A program made the position numbers and the translations under genes. From Microstegium vimineum (Eukaryota > Streptophyta > Magnoliopsida > Poales > Poaceae): 64,000 nucleotides of DNA. Below the pieces are notes generated by a model. The model ran no database searches and was not told where the DNA came from. It saw only the letters and a list, made by a program, of their open reading frames with translations. This document shows positions 13,450 to 24,078 of this stretch, piece by piece; within the stretch, counting starts at the first letter, position 1, and the number at the start of each line of letters is the position of its first letter. The stretch spans positions 2,763,773 to 2,827,772 of the forward strand of contig CM039141.1 of NCBI GenBank assembly GCA_022036555.1, given 5' to 3'.

Positions 13450-14380
13450 ATGGTTGATGCAAGAGTGCCCGATAAAGAAATATTCTCCGGAGATCCAAAC
13501 ATAAGGGGTGGTGCAGATACAAGCAATGAGAAACAATACCAGCATATTTGGAAAACTAAGCTTCCTCAATGGTGCCCTAAGGGTCTGACGAAAACTCAGA
13601 GGAGGAGGATACAGCGTGAACGCCAAAATGATCTGTATCACGGTGAGAATCCTTCAAGGGAGAAATCTCCAGTTAGGCGATGGAGACCAAAGCGCAAGGA
13701 TAGGGATCTATCAGCAGAAATCAATATGGTCGTCATATTGCCGATGGAATTCATGGCACCTGTCGATGCTGAGGAAGAAGCTGCTCAGATGGCACAGTTG
13801 GTGTTAGATCCGATGACAGCTGTATTTGAGAAGCCTGCCGATGATGAAAGGCAGCACTTAAGAGCTCTGTTCGTCAAAGGCAAAGTAGATGGGCAGCCCG
13901 TGACGAAGATGCTGGTGGACGGTGGGGCATCAATCAATATAATGTCATATGTCATGTTCAGGAAATTTGGGAAAGGTGACTAAGACTTAGTCAAGACGGA
14001 CATGAAGCTTAAAGATTTTGAAGGCAATGTGTCGCCAGCTATGGAGCCGTATGTGTTGAATTAACCATCGGTAGTAAAACTTTGCCAACAACGTTTTTCG
14101 TGATCAGTGGCAAAGGCACCTACAACTTGCTCATAGGAAGGGATTGGATCTATACTAATTGCTGCATTCCTTCTACAATGCATCAAAGCCTCGTGCAATG
14201 GGTTGGAGACAAGATTGAAGTCGTCCGGAGTGAAACTCCGTCAATTGTTGCATCGGTAGAATCGGAAACTTATGAGCAAACCAGGTGTATATCAGGTGAA
14301 GCTTGGGACACGGAGTTCCTCAAAGTTGCCGATTACCGCATTACACCGATCCAAGCAGTCGATCCTGAAGAAGAGTTTTA
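13450..14380 (+). pseudogene. Aspartic protease region of element 1 pol (broken)
   Basis: A basic segment (KTQRRRIQRERQ) is followed by the retropepsin-like core around 13895-13950, with VDGGAS in place of the usual DTGA/DSGA flap and INIMSY after it. A stop follows at 13981-13983. The second half of the domain resumes in another frame at 14082, with LLIGRDWIY at about 14127, the usual second strand motif. The protease would cleave Gag-Pol. The DGGA active-site variant is common in plant Ty3/gypsy elements as I recall it, but the stop and frame change make this copy inactive. Confidence 0.82.
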
Positions 14381-15661
14381 ATGGATCGATTCGCCGATGA
14401 TGGAAAACTGGGACTGGGGTTCACATCCGCCGATGATTTACTAGAGATAGATATCGGCGATGGCAGTAGGCCCAGGCCAACTTTCATTAGTGCTAAGTTA
14501 GATTCCCAATGTAAACAACAGTTGAGTGATTTATTAAAGAAATACAAAGATTGTTTTGCTTGGGATTATACAGAGATGCCTGGTTTAGACCGATCAATAG
14601 TTGAACATCGGTTACCTATTAAATCTAATTTCCAACCTTATCAGCAGCCAGCACGCCGATGCAACCGTATTATTTTACCCGACATTAAAGATGAGATTAC
14701 AAAGTTAATTGAAGCTAGATTTATTCGACAATACCGATATGCCGAATGGATTTTTAATGTGGTTCCTGTGTATAAGAAAAATGGAAAACTACGTGTTTGC
14801 ATTGATTTCAGGAATCTCAATAAGGCTACGCCGATGGATGGTTATCCGATGTCCGTTGCCGATCTGCTGGTTGATGCTGCTGCTGGACATCAAATCATTA
14901 GTTTCATGGATGGTAATGTTGGATATAATCAAATATTCATGGCTGAAGAAGACATATCCAAGACTGCTTTTAGATGTCCAGGTCATGTCGGTTTATTTGA
15001 GTGGGTTGTAATGACTTTTGGCTTGAAGAATGCCAGTGCTACTTACCAGAGAGCAATGGATTTTATTTTTCATAAGTACATCGACACGATAGTTGAGATC
15101 TATATTGATGATGTGGTGGTTAAGTCTGGAAATTTTGAGAAGCATCTTGCCGATTTACGAAAGATCCTGGAATGCACAAGGAGACATGGGTTAAAGATGA
15201 ATCCTAATAAGTGTACGTTTGAGATATCGGCAGGTCAATTTCTGGGTTTCATGGTACATCAGAGAGGTATAGAGATCGGCAGGAAATCTATTGATGCAAT
15301 AAACAAAGTAGTTGCTCCTACCAATAAGACTGAGCTGCAATCTTTGATCGATAAAATTAATTTTATCAGGAGATTCATATCCAACTTGTCTGGTAAGATT
15401 AAGTCTTTTAGTCCGTTGTTAAAGCTGAAAGCTGATCAAGAGTTTACATGGAAAGAAGAACAACAGTTAGCTTTGGAAGGGATCAAGAAATATTTGGTGA
15501 ACCCTCTGGTCTTAGTTCCACCTCAACACGGGAAGTCTTTCAGGTTGTATTTGTCTGCCGATGACGGCGTTATCGGATCAGCCTTAATCCAAGAATTTGA
15601 AGGGAAAGAACGTGTGATATATTATTTGAGCAGAAGGCTGGTAGATGCTGAAACCAGCTAA
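14381..15661 (+). pseudogene. Reverse transcriptase and start of RNase H, element 1 pol
   Basis: This is the best preserved part of pol, 426 codons with no stop. The RT palm is clear: RVCIDFRNLNKATPMDGYP near 14790, FMDGNVGYNQIFMAEED near 14910, KTAFRCPGHVGLFEW near 14960, and the catalytic strand YIDDVVVKS near 15105. The thumb and connection follow (CTFEISAGQFLGFMVHQRG), then the first RNase H strand, where retroelement RNase H begins (FRLYLSADDGVIGSALIQE). The frame ends with YYLSRRLVDAETS. Sequence that should follow is missing: the next homology, at KCTVICKDDVVKYML, comes immediately, implying an internal deletion of some tens of codons in RNase H. Confidence 0.92.
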
Positions 15662-16226
15662 ATGCACTGTTATCTGCAAAGATGATGTGGTTAAGTATAT
15701 GCTGTCGATGCCGATATTAAGTGTGAGAATCGGGAAATGGATTCTAGCACTTTCAAAATTTGATCTAAGGTATGAATCGGCTAAGGCAATTAAAGGTCAG
15801 GTGATGGCCGATTTTGTTACTCAGCATTGCAATGTGATAAGCTATATAGAGATTGCTCCTTGGACTTTGTTCTTTGATGGGTCTACATGCAAAGAAGGGG
15901 CAGGTATCGGTGTTCTCTTAATTTTGCCCCGAGGACAGAAATATGAAGTTTCGTTGCCGATTGTTGCTACGTCGACAAACAATCAGGCTGAGTATCAGGC
16001 TTTAATAAAAGGGTTGGAGTTACTCAGGGAAGTGTGTGCCGATGCCGTCGAAGTCTTTGGCGACTCTATGTTGGTGATCAATCAATTAATTGGGGTATAT
16101 GAATGCCGAAGTGAAGTGTTGATTGCACACCATGAGAGGTGTTTACAGTTATTAAAAGAATTCAAAGAGTACCGCCTCGAGCATATTCCTAGGTTGCAGA
16201 ATGAAGAGGCTAATCGATTAGCATAG
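15645..16226 (+). pseudogene. Second, plant-type RNase H domain of element 1 pol
   Basis: After the deletion the frame reads a connection segment (WILALSKFDLRYE), then an RNase H fold starting LFFDGSTCKEGAGIGVLL, with the acidic residues in DGS, the E in NNQAEYQALIKGLELL, the D in VFGDSMLVINQL, and the end HIPRLQNEEANRLA. This matches the extra archaeal/plant-like RNase H domain typical of Tat-lineage elements, which degrades RNA in RNA:DNA hybrids. A stop follows at 16224-16226, before the integrase part. Confidence 0.85.
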
Positions 16227-16259
16227 AACGCTTCAAGGTATCAGCCGATTCAAGAAGTC

Positions 16260-17510
16260 ATGACATCGGTGATGGTTGCTGATGGCTGGAGAAAAAAAAT
16301 TTCCGATTACTTAAGAGATCCGTCTAAAAAGGTTGAAAGGCGTTTCAGGTTTCAAGCTACCAAGTATGTGCTCCTTGATGATGAATTGTATTATCGGACA
16401 ATTGATGGAGTTTTGCTCAGATGTCTTGCCAAAGAGGAGTCAGAAGAATTGATGGGTGAGATTCATGAAGGGGTATGTGGAGCGCATCAATCGGCATTCA
16501 AGATGAAGTGGGTGATTAGACGGAATGGGTATTACTGGCTGACAATTCTTAAGGATTGCTTCAAATACTTCAAGGGATGTCAAGATTGTTAGAAATTCGG
16601 TAATGTTCAGAGGGTACCTGCGTCGGCAATGAATCCTATAATCAAGTCTTGGTCGTTTAGAGGATGGGCTATTGATCTTATCGGACAAATTTATCCGCCA
16701 TCGAGTAAGGGGCATAAATTCATACTTGTTGCCACCGATTACTTTATGAAATGGGTTGAGGCTATTCCTTTGAAGAAGGTAACATCGGCTAATATGATAG
16801 ACTTTGTAAAAGAGCATATTGTTTACTGATTTGGTATTCCTCAGACTATTACCACTGATCAAGGGACGATGTTTACATCGGGGGAGTTTGACGAATTTGC
16901 TACCGGTATGGGGTTTAAGGTTTTAAACTCTTCCCCTTATTATGCTCAAGCTGAGGCAACAAACAAAGGAATTATCAAGCTTATCAAGCGCAAGATTGAA
17001 GAAAACCCTAGGAGGTGGCATGTGGTGTTGAATGAAGCTTTGTGGTCATATCGGATGGCGTGTCACGGTGCAACTAAGGTTTCGCCATACCAGTTGGTAT
17101 ATGGATATGATGTTGTTCTACCCTGGGAAATTAAGACTGGTTCTAGACGGTTGTTTTCTTAAGATCAGTTGATAGTCGATGAATATGATACCCTTATGAA
17201 GGATGAGTTGGAAGATTTGGCGGATCATCGGTTGAGAGCTCTAATCAGCATCGAGGAGAACAAGAAAAGGGTTGCCAGGTGGTACGACAAAAAGGTGAAG
17301 GTAAAAGAATTTGCCGATGGTGATCTGGTGTGGAAACTGATTTTACCGATTGGGACTAAGAGTTCAAAGTTTGGGAAGTGGTCTCCTAATTGGGAAGATC
17401 CTCCTGGAAACGCTTATATTTTGGAAACACTTGAAGGGGTTGCGTTTCCCAGAGCAATCAACGGTAAATATTTAAAGAAATATTATCCCAGTATCTGGGT
17501 AGATGCATAA
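16260..17510 (+). pseudogene. Integrase of element 1 pol (broken by stops)
   Basis: The N-terminal zinc region is visible as H(E)GVCGAHQSAFKMKW and the CQDC pair near 16575-16590, followed at once by a TAG. The catalytic core resumes at 16629: the first Asp is in GWAIDLIGQ, the second in TTDQGT near 16855, the Glu in AQAEATNKGI about 35 residues later. TGA at 16827-16829 and TAA at 17160-17162 break the frame. The C-terminal region (ARWYDKKVKVKEFADGDLVWKL) ends near 17510 with YYPSIWVDA. It would insert the cDNA into chromosomes; this copy is dead because of the stops, although the DDE residues remain. Confidence 0.88.
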
Positions 17511-17639
17511 AGCAATATAAGTATAAATGCCGATGATGGAAAGATCATACGAAACATCGATAGAAAGCGTATTAACGTTATATTACATGCAAAATCAGTT
17601 GCCAAGTTCACAGTTGCCGACATAACAAATTACAACATA

Positions 17640-20600
17640 TTACAACAGGGATTGAATGGATGTTATCGCACGCAGGCGAATCTGATCTGCTTCTTCTATC
17701 TCTCTGATGTCATCATCGGCAGATCCTTCGACTGGCTTGATCTTTCTCTTCAGCAGAATTGATTGTCGAGTGTTTGCATCTCTTTCTTGTTGCAGGGCTT
17801 TGACGGTATCAGGCAATTGAGCTTTCTTTTGGTTGGCCACATCTAAGGCTTCATCGACTTTCTTCAGTTCCGCCAGCAGTTCTACCCTTCTTGTCGATAA
17901 ATGGGTGATTTTTTGCTCAAGATCAATACCAGAAGCTTCTAGATGGCCGATGCCCTTGTGCTTTTCATCGGCAGCTTGATTGAATTGGAGAATTTCCTCT
18001 TCGAGCTTTGATTGAGCGGTTCTATCGGCAATACGGCGTGAGGCCCGTTGGTATTGAAGTTGTCGGCTCTCAAGGAATGCTGCTTGGAAGAGTGTTTCTT
18101 CAATATCGGCAGACAGATAACCTTGAATCTCCTTGAAAGCCACTTTCGCTGTGGTGGAATCTTGAACTAGGAGAGTTGTGCTTTGTTGCAGTGAAAGTAG
18201 CAATGCTTTGAGCTTAGACTTGATGTCTGCCGATATAGTGCTTGGAGCTGGAGCAGAGCTTTCTTCTTTGTCATCTTCATCGGGAATGATAACGGCGAAA
18301 GAGAATAAGCTATCAGGGGAGTCTTGGGCCTGAAAAGAAGAAAAGTAGAGTTTGTCGATCATAAGTTTATATTGCAAGTTTTATGACAGTCGGCTTACCA
18401 TCTTAAAACGGATTTCTTGCCTCAGACTCGGGAAAGCAGCTGGCGCAGTGGTGTCTTGAATATTGGAAATGGTTGCCGATGAGCTTGCTTCTGTGGGAGA
18501 CATAGTTGATGCTGGTGCCGATGCTATTGCCGGTGTTGTTGCGGATGAACTTTGCGGAAGCGGTGCTGTTTCCTGATCAGAGACTTCCACTAATGATTGA
18601 TCAGGGATAGGTGCAAGTGCTGATTCCTGTGGTGGTGCATTGGTGTGAGCAGGAGAAGATGGAGCCGGTGGCATAGGCGGAACCGATGATGGAGCTGATG
18701 GTGCAGGTGAAGTTAGTGACGAGGCTGGAGCCGATGCTGTAGCTGGGGTTGGTGGCACAGATGGAGTAGCTAGCCTCAAGCGTTTCTTCTTCCTTGGGGC
18801 AACGCTTGGTGAACCAACGCGTTTCGGCTGCGAAGCTTGGGGGGCATCGGCAACATGAGTCGGGAGGTTTGTACATTTGGAGCAGCTGCCGATGAGCTCG
18901 TTGCCTGTAAAAGATATTTGGTGCAAGTTAAATAAAGTGGATGTTGCCGATGAGAGTTTGTGATCGGTATAAATGCGAGAAGGGCTTACTGTGAAAGCTT
19001 GCGCCAAGATGGCGGCAGCGGCCGATGGAGTAGCGGTGGTCCTAGCTGGTGTCGACTTAGGCTTGAGGGTAACCTTAGGTACCCTTTGAGGTGTGAAGGC
19101 AGCCAACGATGGAGTCTTTCTGCCGATTATCGATATGGGATTCATCAAGCGCAGATTGAAGTGTTTGCCGCTCTTGCTCTTTCGGGGGATTGGATCGTTG
19201 ACCTGTTGGCAGAAAAGTTGGTACTGATGAATCCGGGGGAAAATAAGAGTGAATGAAGTCAAAAGTAAGACTTACTGTCATCGGGAACAACGTGCTCATC
19301 GTCAATTAAATGCCGATAGTAGTGTGATGATGCGGCGAACAATTGATTTTTCCACTCTTGCCACCAAGATTTGTATGACTCGGTGATGAAGGATGTTGGT
19401 GCCCAAGAGGATAAGTCAATGTTTGATACATCGGCATGAGGAGGGAGATTGAAAATCTTGTTCCAATCCATGACACTGGAGATGGTTTCTCTTGGTTTGA
19501 TCACGTTGGCGTAGCTGAATTTGATCGGCAATTGACCAAACGCTAGTTGTCTTGCTGCTGCCGATGGATAATAGAACTCATAAGATGGAGCATTCTTCCC
19601 GGTCCCGAAGATGTTAACGGAATGGCCCGTGGAATGATGGTAGCTTCATGATCATCTCATTCTGTGGTATATTCCCATCGGTAAGATTGAAGGAGAGTGG
19701 GAATTGGTTGTCCTGGTCAACGTAAGGCCACCAAACCCGTTCTGCAGCAGGGATTCCACAGTAAAATCTCTGAAAGAACATACCGAATTAACTTTCATTG
19801 GCATCGGTCCCTGACAGCACTATTATGGCCTCTCCAAAATTGAGTGGAGGACGGGTTGCCGATTCATCATCGTCAAATTCATATTCCTCTGATATATCTC
19901 TTGGGAATTGTTGACTGAATAGGTCAAACTGGAGGACCTTATGCATGCGTGCATTCAGCCACATATTCACAAACCACCAGGGGTCTCCAAGGTTGCCGAT
20001 GGGTTCACCTAGCAGTAGCTTTCTGGATACTTGGTGCAGAAGATGATATACAGAACCAAGGAGATATCGGTCAAGAGGGAATCCTTCGTTGACCAAGAAT
20101 TCTGCTGTAGGGAGATATGTGGTTGTGGGTCCGACTGTCCTGCCACAGAAAATATACTTATCCAGCCACATGTTCAGGAAGTGACGTGTTCCCTCTGGCC
20201 TACCAATCCGGTCTTCTGGTTTTCTTTGATGTATCCAGTCCAACCGCCGATGTTACGGGTGTTCACCTGATGTTCAGACTTCCTATGGAAGAAGGTGGAA
20301 GGATCGGTAGAAGAGACATCAAGGCCGGTGAGCATATGTACATCGGCAAGCGTAGGAGTGGCTGGTCCGTGTCTGAATAGAAACGCGTTCATTGTATCGG
20401 ACCAAAAATAAGATGCAGCGATCATCATGTTTTCATTCTTGGCCATGTCGGCAAGTGACAATTTGATGCATTGTTCTATATTACGTTCTGCCCAATAGAC
20501 TTGTTGTGTTCTGGACATCCTAAGGTACCAATTCTTCCAACCTTTAGTGGGTTTAAGCCATGAGCGGAAAGCATCCCTCCACAACCCTAGATTGAAACAC

Positions 20601-20640
20601 TCGGATCTAAAGGGGATGCGGTTGGTCTCTGCATTGATGA
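17640..20640 (-). pseudogene. Antisense plant-mobile-domain plus coiled-coil gene inside element 1
   Basis: Reading the minus strand from about 20640, WRDAFRSWLKPTKGWKNWYL, then FLFRHGPATPTLADVHMLTG and, in another frame from 20243, the block ending NFGEAIIVLSG resemble the plant mobile domain (PMD, 'aminotransferase-like'). The C-terminal PMD part lies at 19531-19277 (YKSWWQEWKNQLFAAS). Then come a Pro/Ala/Ser/Thr-rich segment with basic patches (about 18870-18400) and a coiled coil with heptad Leu/Gln/Lys (18329-17640) ending AITSIQSLL. Good GT-AG introns fit between exon ends 19276/19202, 18990/18904 and 18399/18329 on this strand, so it is a spliced gene. A frameshift near 20220 and a stop near 19785 indicate decay. 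PMD genes occur in plant transposons and include the Arabidopsis silencing-related proteins MAIN and MAIL1. Function here is unknown. Confidence 0.75.
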
Positions 20641-21250
20641 GCGCAGTAGGATCGGTATTCCCTATTGGGCCCAGGCAATGAAAGTGTGATTGATCGATAG
20701 GGATTGCTATTTTGTTGTGCAGTTCCTAGATTTGGAAGATGAAAAGAAAGCAAAAGGGGAATTATGGAACAATGCGAAAAAGGAAATAGAGAGATGCAGA
20801 GCGAGGGAAGGAGGAATTACCTCAGGAACGTTGAAGTTGATCGCCATTGGAGCCAGATGGATTCTTGTGGTTCACGCCTTGATGAAGGAAGGAGACGCTG
20901 CCACTTGAGGATCACCGAGTGTTCTTCGGAGGCGCCGGTGAAATGAAGGAGTAAAAGTGAATGCGGGCTCGGGATGAAAACAGATTGGATGGTGGTAACT
21001 TTACAGGCCCGGTCGGGGGTATTTTGGAATTCTTTTTGCACTGAGCAGGAATATGGAAGAGTATGGTAACAGATTCGCACGATAATCGAGGGATTTTGAG
21101 GTTGGATTTGTAACTGTTCGCGCTACAGTTACAGGGTTCTGTTGGTAACTTGCGATTTTTACGCGCGGTAATCGAGGAGGTCGTGCAAGTATCTTGGAGG
21201 AAACGGTTACAGTAGAGAGAATTTCGGCGCGTAAAATATTTTGCACTCTG

Positions 21251-21264
21251 AAATTGGGGGCATG
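21251..21264 (+). promoter_or_regulatory. Polypurine tract of element 1
   Basis: AAATTGGGGGCATG sits immediately before the 3' LTR, where plus-strand DNA synthesis is primed. This is the usual form in grass Ty3/gypsy elements. Confidence 0.7.
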
Positions 21265-21663
21265 TGTTGACACCGTTTTTCAACATGTCAAATGGGCTAA
21301 GACTTGCGTTGATCGGTAGTCATTTTCTATCGGCATTGGAAGGTCATCGGTTAAGATTGCCGATGAGGATGAATACTGCCAATAAGGATAAGGGTTGTTG
21401 CCGATGGAAGCTGAGCGATAAAGCAGGTTTGTTGCTGATAAGGGTTGATTGATAAAAGTAAGTTGCCAGTGAGAGTAAAACTGTTGGCGATTGGAGGAGA
21501 TTACCGATAGGAAAATATTGCCGATGGGCGTAGGATGACGTGGCGGCTGACGTCAGTAGAAAATTGCCGATGACGATGGAAGAAGATTGCAGACTAGAAG
21601 TGTGCCGATGAAAAGGTTCATCGTGGAGGGCTTGATATGGAAACTGGTGTTTTTATGTCAGTG

Positions 21664-21825
21664 TTATTTTATCGTTTGAGTCTGACTCTTGCACGAGTCA
21701 TTTATTTCCTTAAAAATAGGAGTTTTTGTTTAGGGAAAGATTATTGTTATTTGGGTCCGACTCCTACGCGGGTCAGTTGTTTCCTTAAAAGTTGGAGTTT
21801 TTGTTTAGGAAAGGTACGAGTCTTG
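21664..21825 (+). repeat. Direct duplication inside the element 1 LTR
   Basis: Two imperfect copies of roughly 75-90 bp share GACTC...ACG(A/C)G(A/G)GTCA, then TTTCCTTAAAA and GGAGTTTTTGTTTAGG. Each copy starts with a small inverted repeat around GACTC/GAGTC. Confidence 0.7.
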
Positions 21826-22042
21826 TCTGTCTACAACTTCTTTTGCTGGAGTTAAATATGTACCTAGAGGTCGTAAGAAAGACAATCAATCATATCAAAC
21901 AAATCTATTATTCTTATCTATTTTTCCAACAATTTATCCTTTTATCGCATTAGTTTCAATTTACCTACGAGTTCTTCAAGTCTCGACGGGCTGCATCTCC
22001 TCGATCTCCGTCAACACTTGCAAGTTCCGCGTTTGAGCAACC

Positions 22043-22168
22043 TGAGCCTTGACGTCCGGGCGCATCGTTATCGTCTCGTTCAACTCTACTCTTGTTATCC
22101 TGATCAAGTTTGAGCCTTGACATCCGGGCGCATCGTCGTTGTCTCGTTCAGATCTTGTTCTAGTTATC
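22043..22168 (+). repeat. 68-bp tandem duplication inside the element 1 LTR
   Basis: TGAGCCTTGAC(G/A)TCCGGGCGCATCGT begins at 22043 and again at 22111, giving a 68-bp period; the second copy runs to about 22168. Confidence 0.8.
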
Positions 22169-22271
22169 GCCCTTGTCGATTAACTGGTCAAATCGACTGA
22201 CACACTTTCGGATATCGAATTCGGGTATAAACCCGAGGTGTTCGTAGATCCTGACGCTTTTTGTGTCAACA

Positions 22272-23476
22272 GCGTCATTCATGAATATATCAACAGCACA
22301 CAAAGCTATGTGTATCGCAAAGCTCCATGACAAAGAAAAGTTTGACTTGCTTGGATCATACTGTAACAACACTTGGCAGTTGGTGCTTTCAAGAATGCAT
22401 ATGGAAATAACTCCTCAGGCGGAAGTTTTTCGTAAGGTGCTGGAACAAATTAAAAAACAATTTTATACATTGTTGTAAACGATATCACTTTTATATATAA
22501 AAAAAGTTTCCCAGTAAAGGAGTTTTTCCATTTCATTTTCATCCCTAGATCATAGTGAGTTAGCTACGGTCCTCCCTGGATGGTCTCTTGTTGGTCAATC
22601 AAGGGAGGAAACAGTGAAAGGGGACCCGATGGGCTTTAACTAGGGATTGTATGAATTGTATCAAAAATTCGGTTTTTTTTTTAAAGTTTTCCAACTTGAG
22701 ATTTTTTTACTTCTATAAGGAAACATCATGAAATTTGATATGAATACAAATTATTAAATGACTAATGGTAATGGGTCTTCAAAGGAAGTCATGAAAATTC
22801 ATGTTTAATAGTAACAACACAAACATGCTTGAATTTCATTTTACAGATGGTGTGGCTGCAGTGACCATCCCCATTGGAACACACAGGAAATTTTGCCAGT
22901 ATATTGTAAGAAATTTAAAATAAAAGATCTTATACCATCCAATACATTACAGTTTCTATGAATTTCCTTCCTTCATCGATATTATAAATACAAAAACTTG
23001 GAAGACGAAAGTGTTCCTCAAAATATAGCGATGTCTCAGTCACTAGGAATAGCATGAATCAAGTAACAATGCAATAGGAATAGCATGAATCGAGTAACAA
23101 TGTAATAAACATGAACAGAAAATAGAAGAGGAAGAAGGTGGAGAATAAACTTACAACAGTGCGCACGTTTTTTAACTCCATCAATAATCACAATGGTTTT
23201 TGCTATTTCGACTAACCGTGTCGATAACTGAGATGGAACCGTGTGGAGAAAAACTCAATAATGTCTTTTTATTCATGTATAAGGGTACATCGGCCCTCCT
23301 AAACAGAAGAGGAGTCCTGCTCCGACTCCGACTCGAACCAGGAGGCTACGGTGTTCCAACAATCCCGAAATCGAAGCGAACCATCCAGAGAGATGTTGTT
23401 TTTGCTTCCTTACTGGCAGGGGAAGAAGAATTCGCCCGTCCAGTAGATAGGAGCAAAGGGCAGGGAAAGGGCAATC
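22272..23476. other. Flank of element 1, no recognised gene
   Basis: A short open stretch at 22263-22478 (+) reads FMNISTAHKAMCIAKLHDKE and may be an exon remnant, but I do not recognise it and it does not fit the interrupted TRA1 copy. The rest is AT-rich, with two near copies of AGGAATAGCATGAATC at 23047-23095. No convincing exon was found. Confidence 0.5.
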
Positions 23477-23722
23477 CGAAAGAGAAACCGCCAGCGCCAG
23501 GCGAGGGGGCGCAGCGCCGGCCGCCGGGCGGCGAGCGGTGGCTGCAGGAGGGCCAGGGGTTTGGGTTGCGATTGCGACTTGGGAGTGCCAGAGATTCGGA
23601 CAACCGAAAGAGAAACTGCCAGCGCCAGGCGAGGGGGCGCAGCGCCGGCGGTAGCTGCAGGAGGACCAGGGGTTGGGGTTGGGGTTGCGATTGCGACTAC
23701 GACTTGGGTTGGGAGTGCCCAG
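23477..23722 (+). repeat. GC-rich tandem duplication, about 128-bp period
   Basis: CGAAAGAGAAACYGCCAGCG starts at 23477 and 23605. Both copies continue through CAGGCGAGGGGGCGCAGC and end in GGGTTGCGATTGCGACT. Open frames over this block on both strands are low-complexity and look like by-products of GC content. Confidence 0.75.
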
Positions 23723-23820
23723 TGGGGCGGCTGGGTACAGAAACCCCTTTTTGGATTTATTTTATTGCAATTTTTTAAGTTTGAAAAAATATCGTTACTA
23801 TTCATCTATTTTGAAGAGTA

Positions 23821-24076
23821 CTCCCTCTGTCCCTAAATAGATGTCATTCTCGTTTTCCGAGAAGTCAACGTTTTTAAAATATCGACAATTATATATTAAA
23901 ATATATAAATAATTATGCTAAGTAATTAGTATCATCGGAAAGATCTTTAAGTCTAGTTTTTTAACAAATTTATTTGGAGATATAAATGTTGCATGCATTT
24001 TCTACAAACTTAGTCAAAGTTGAGAAAATTTGACCGCTACGCATCCCATAACGACTTTTTTTGGGGACAGAGGGAG
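23821..24076. mobile_element. Stowaway MITE (256 bp)
   Basis: It starts CTCCCTCTGTCCC and ends GGGACAGAGGGAG, perfect inverted ends, and is flanked by TA at 23819-23820 and 24077-24078. These are the termini and target duplication of Stowaway (Tc1/mariner-derived) MITEs. The interior is AT-rich and non-coding. Confidence 0.93.
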
Positions 24077-24078
24077 TA

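Larger units (their letters stand above)
10515..22271 (+). mobile_element. Ty3/gypsy LTR retrotransposon, probable Tat lineage (element 1), defective
   Basis: Domain order on the + strand is 5' LTR remnant, primer-binding-like site, gag with Cys/His finger, protease, reverse transcriptase, RNase H, integrase, then a gene on the opposite strand, a purine-rich tract and the 3' LTR. Integrase after RT/RNase H places it in Ty3/gypsy; the antisense gene between pol and 3' LTR suggests the Tat group. The 3' LTR starts TGTTGACACC and ends GTGTCAACA, so the ends are inverted repeats. The 5' LTR is cut to its last 99 bp, so no target duplication can be checked. The stub differs from the same 3' LTR segment at about six positions, suggesting an older insertion than element 2. 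The word GCCGAT/ATCGGC is spread through nearly all of it. Several in-frame stops, frameshifts and a deletion make it non-autonomous now. Confidence 0.93.
21265..22271 (+). repeat. 3' LTR of element 1 (1007 bp)
   Basis: It begins TGTTGACACC and ends GTGTCAACA, and its last 99 bp match the stub at 10515-10613. The first 340 bp carry several GCCGAT/ATCGGC words; the remainder has none. Two internal duplications lie at about 21664-21825 and 22043-22168. Downstream sequence from 22272 does not continue the TRA1 pseudogene recognisably, so the two sides of the insertion no longer correspond. Confidence 0.9.

Noticed and set aside
10614..21610. GCCGAT words as DREB/CBF (DRE/CRT) stress elements
   Set aside because: The DRE core is RCCGAC; the repeated word ends in T and is spread through coding sequence, so a stress promoter role is not supported.
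22263..22478. Possible continuation of the TRA1 pseudogene after element 1
   Set aside because: The residues do not match TRRAP as I know it; left as unrecognised.
23346..23805. Open frames on both strands in a GC-rich block
   Set aside because: Low-complexity Pro/Arg/Gly sequence arising from a duplicated GC-rich segment; no recognisable family.
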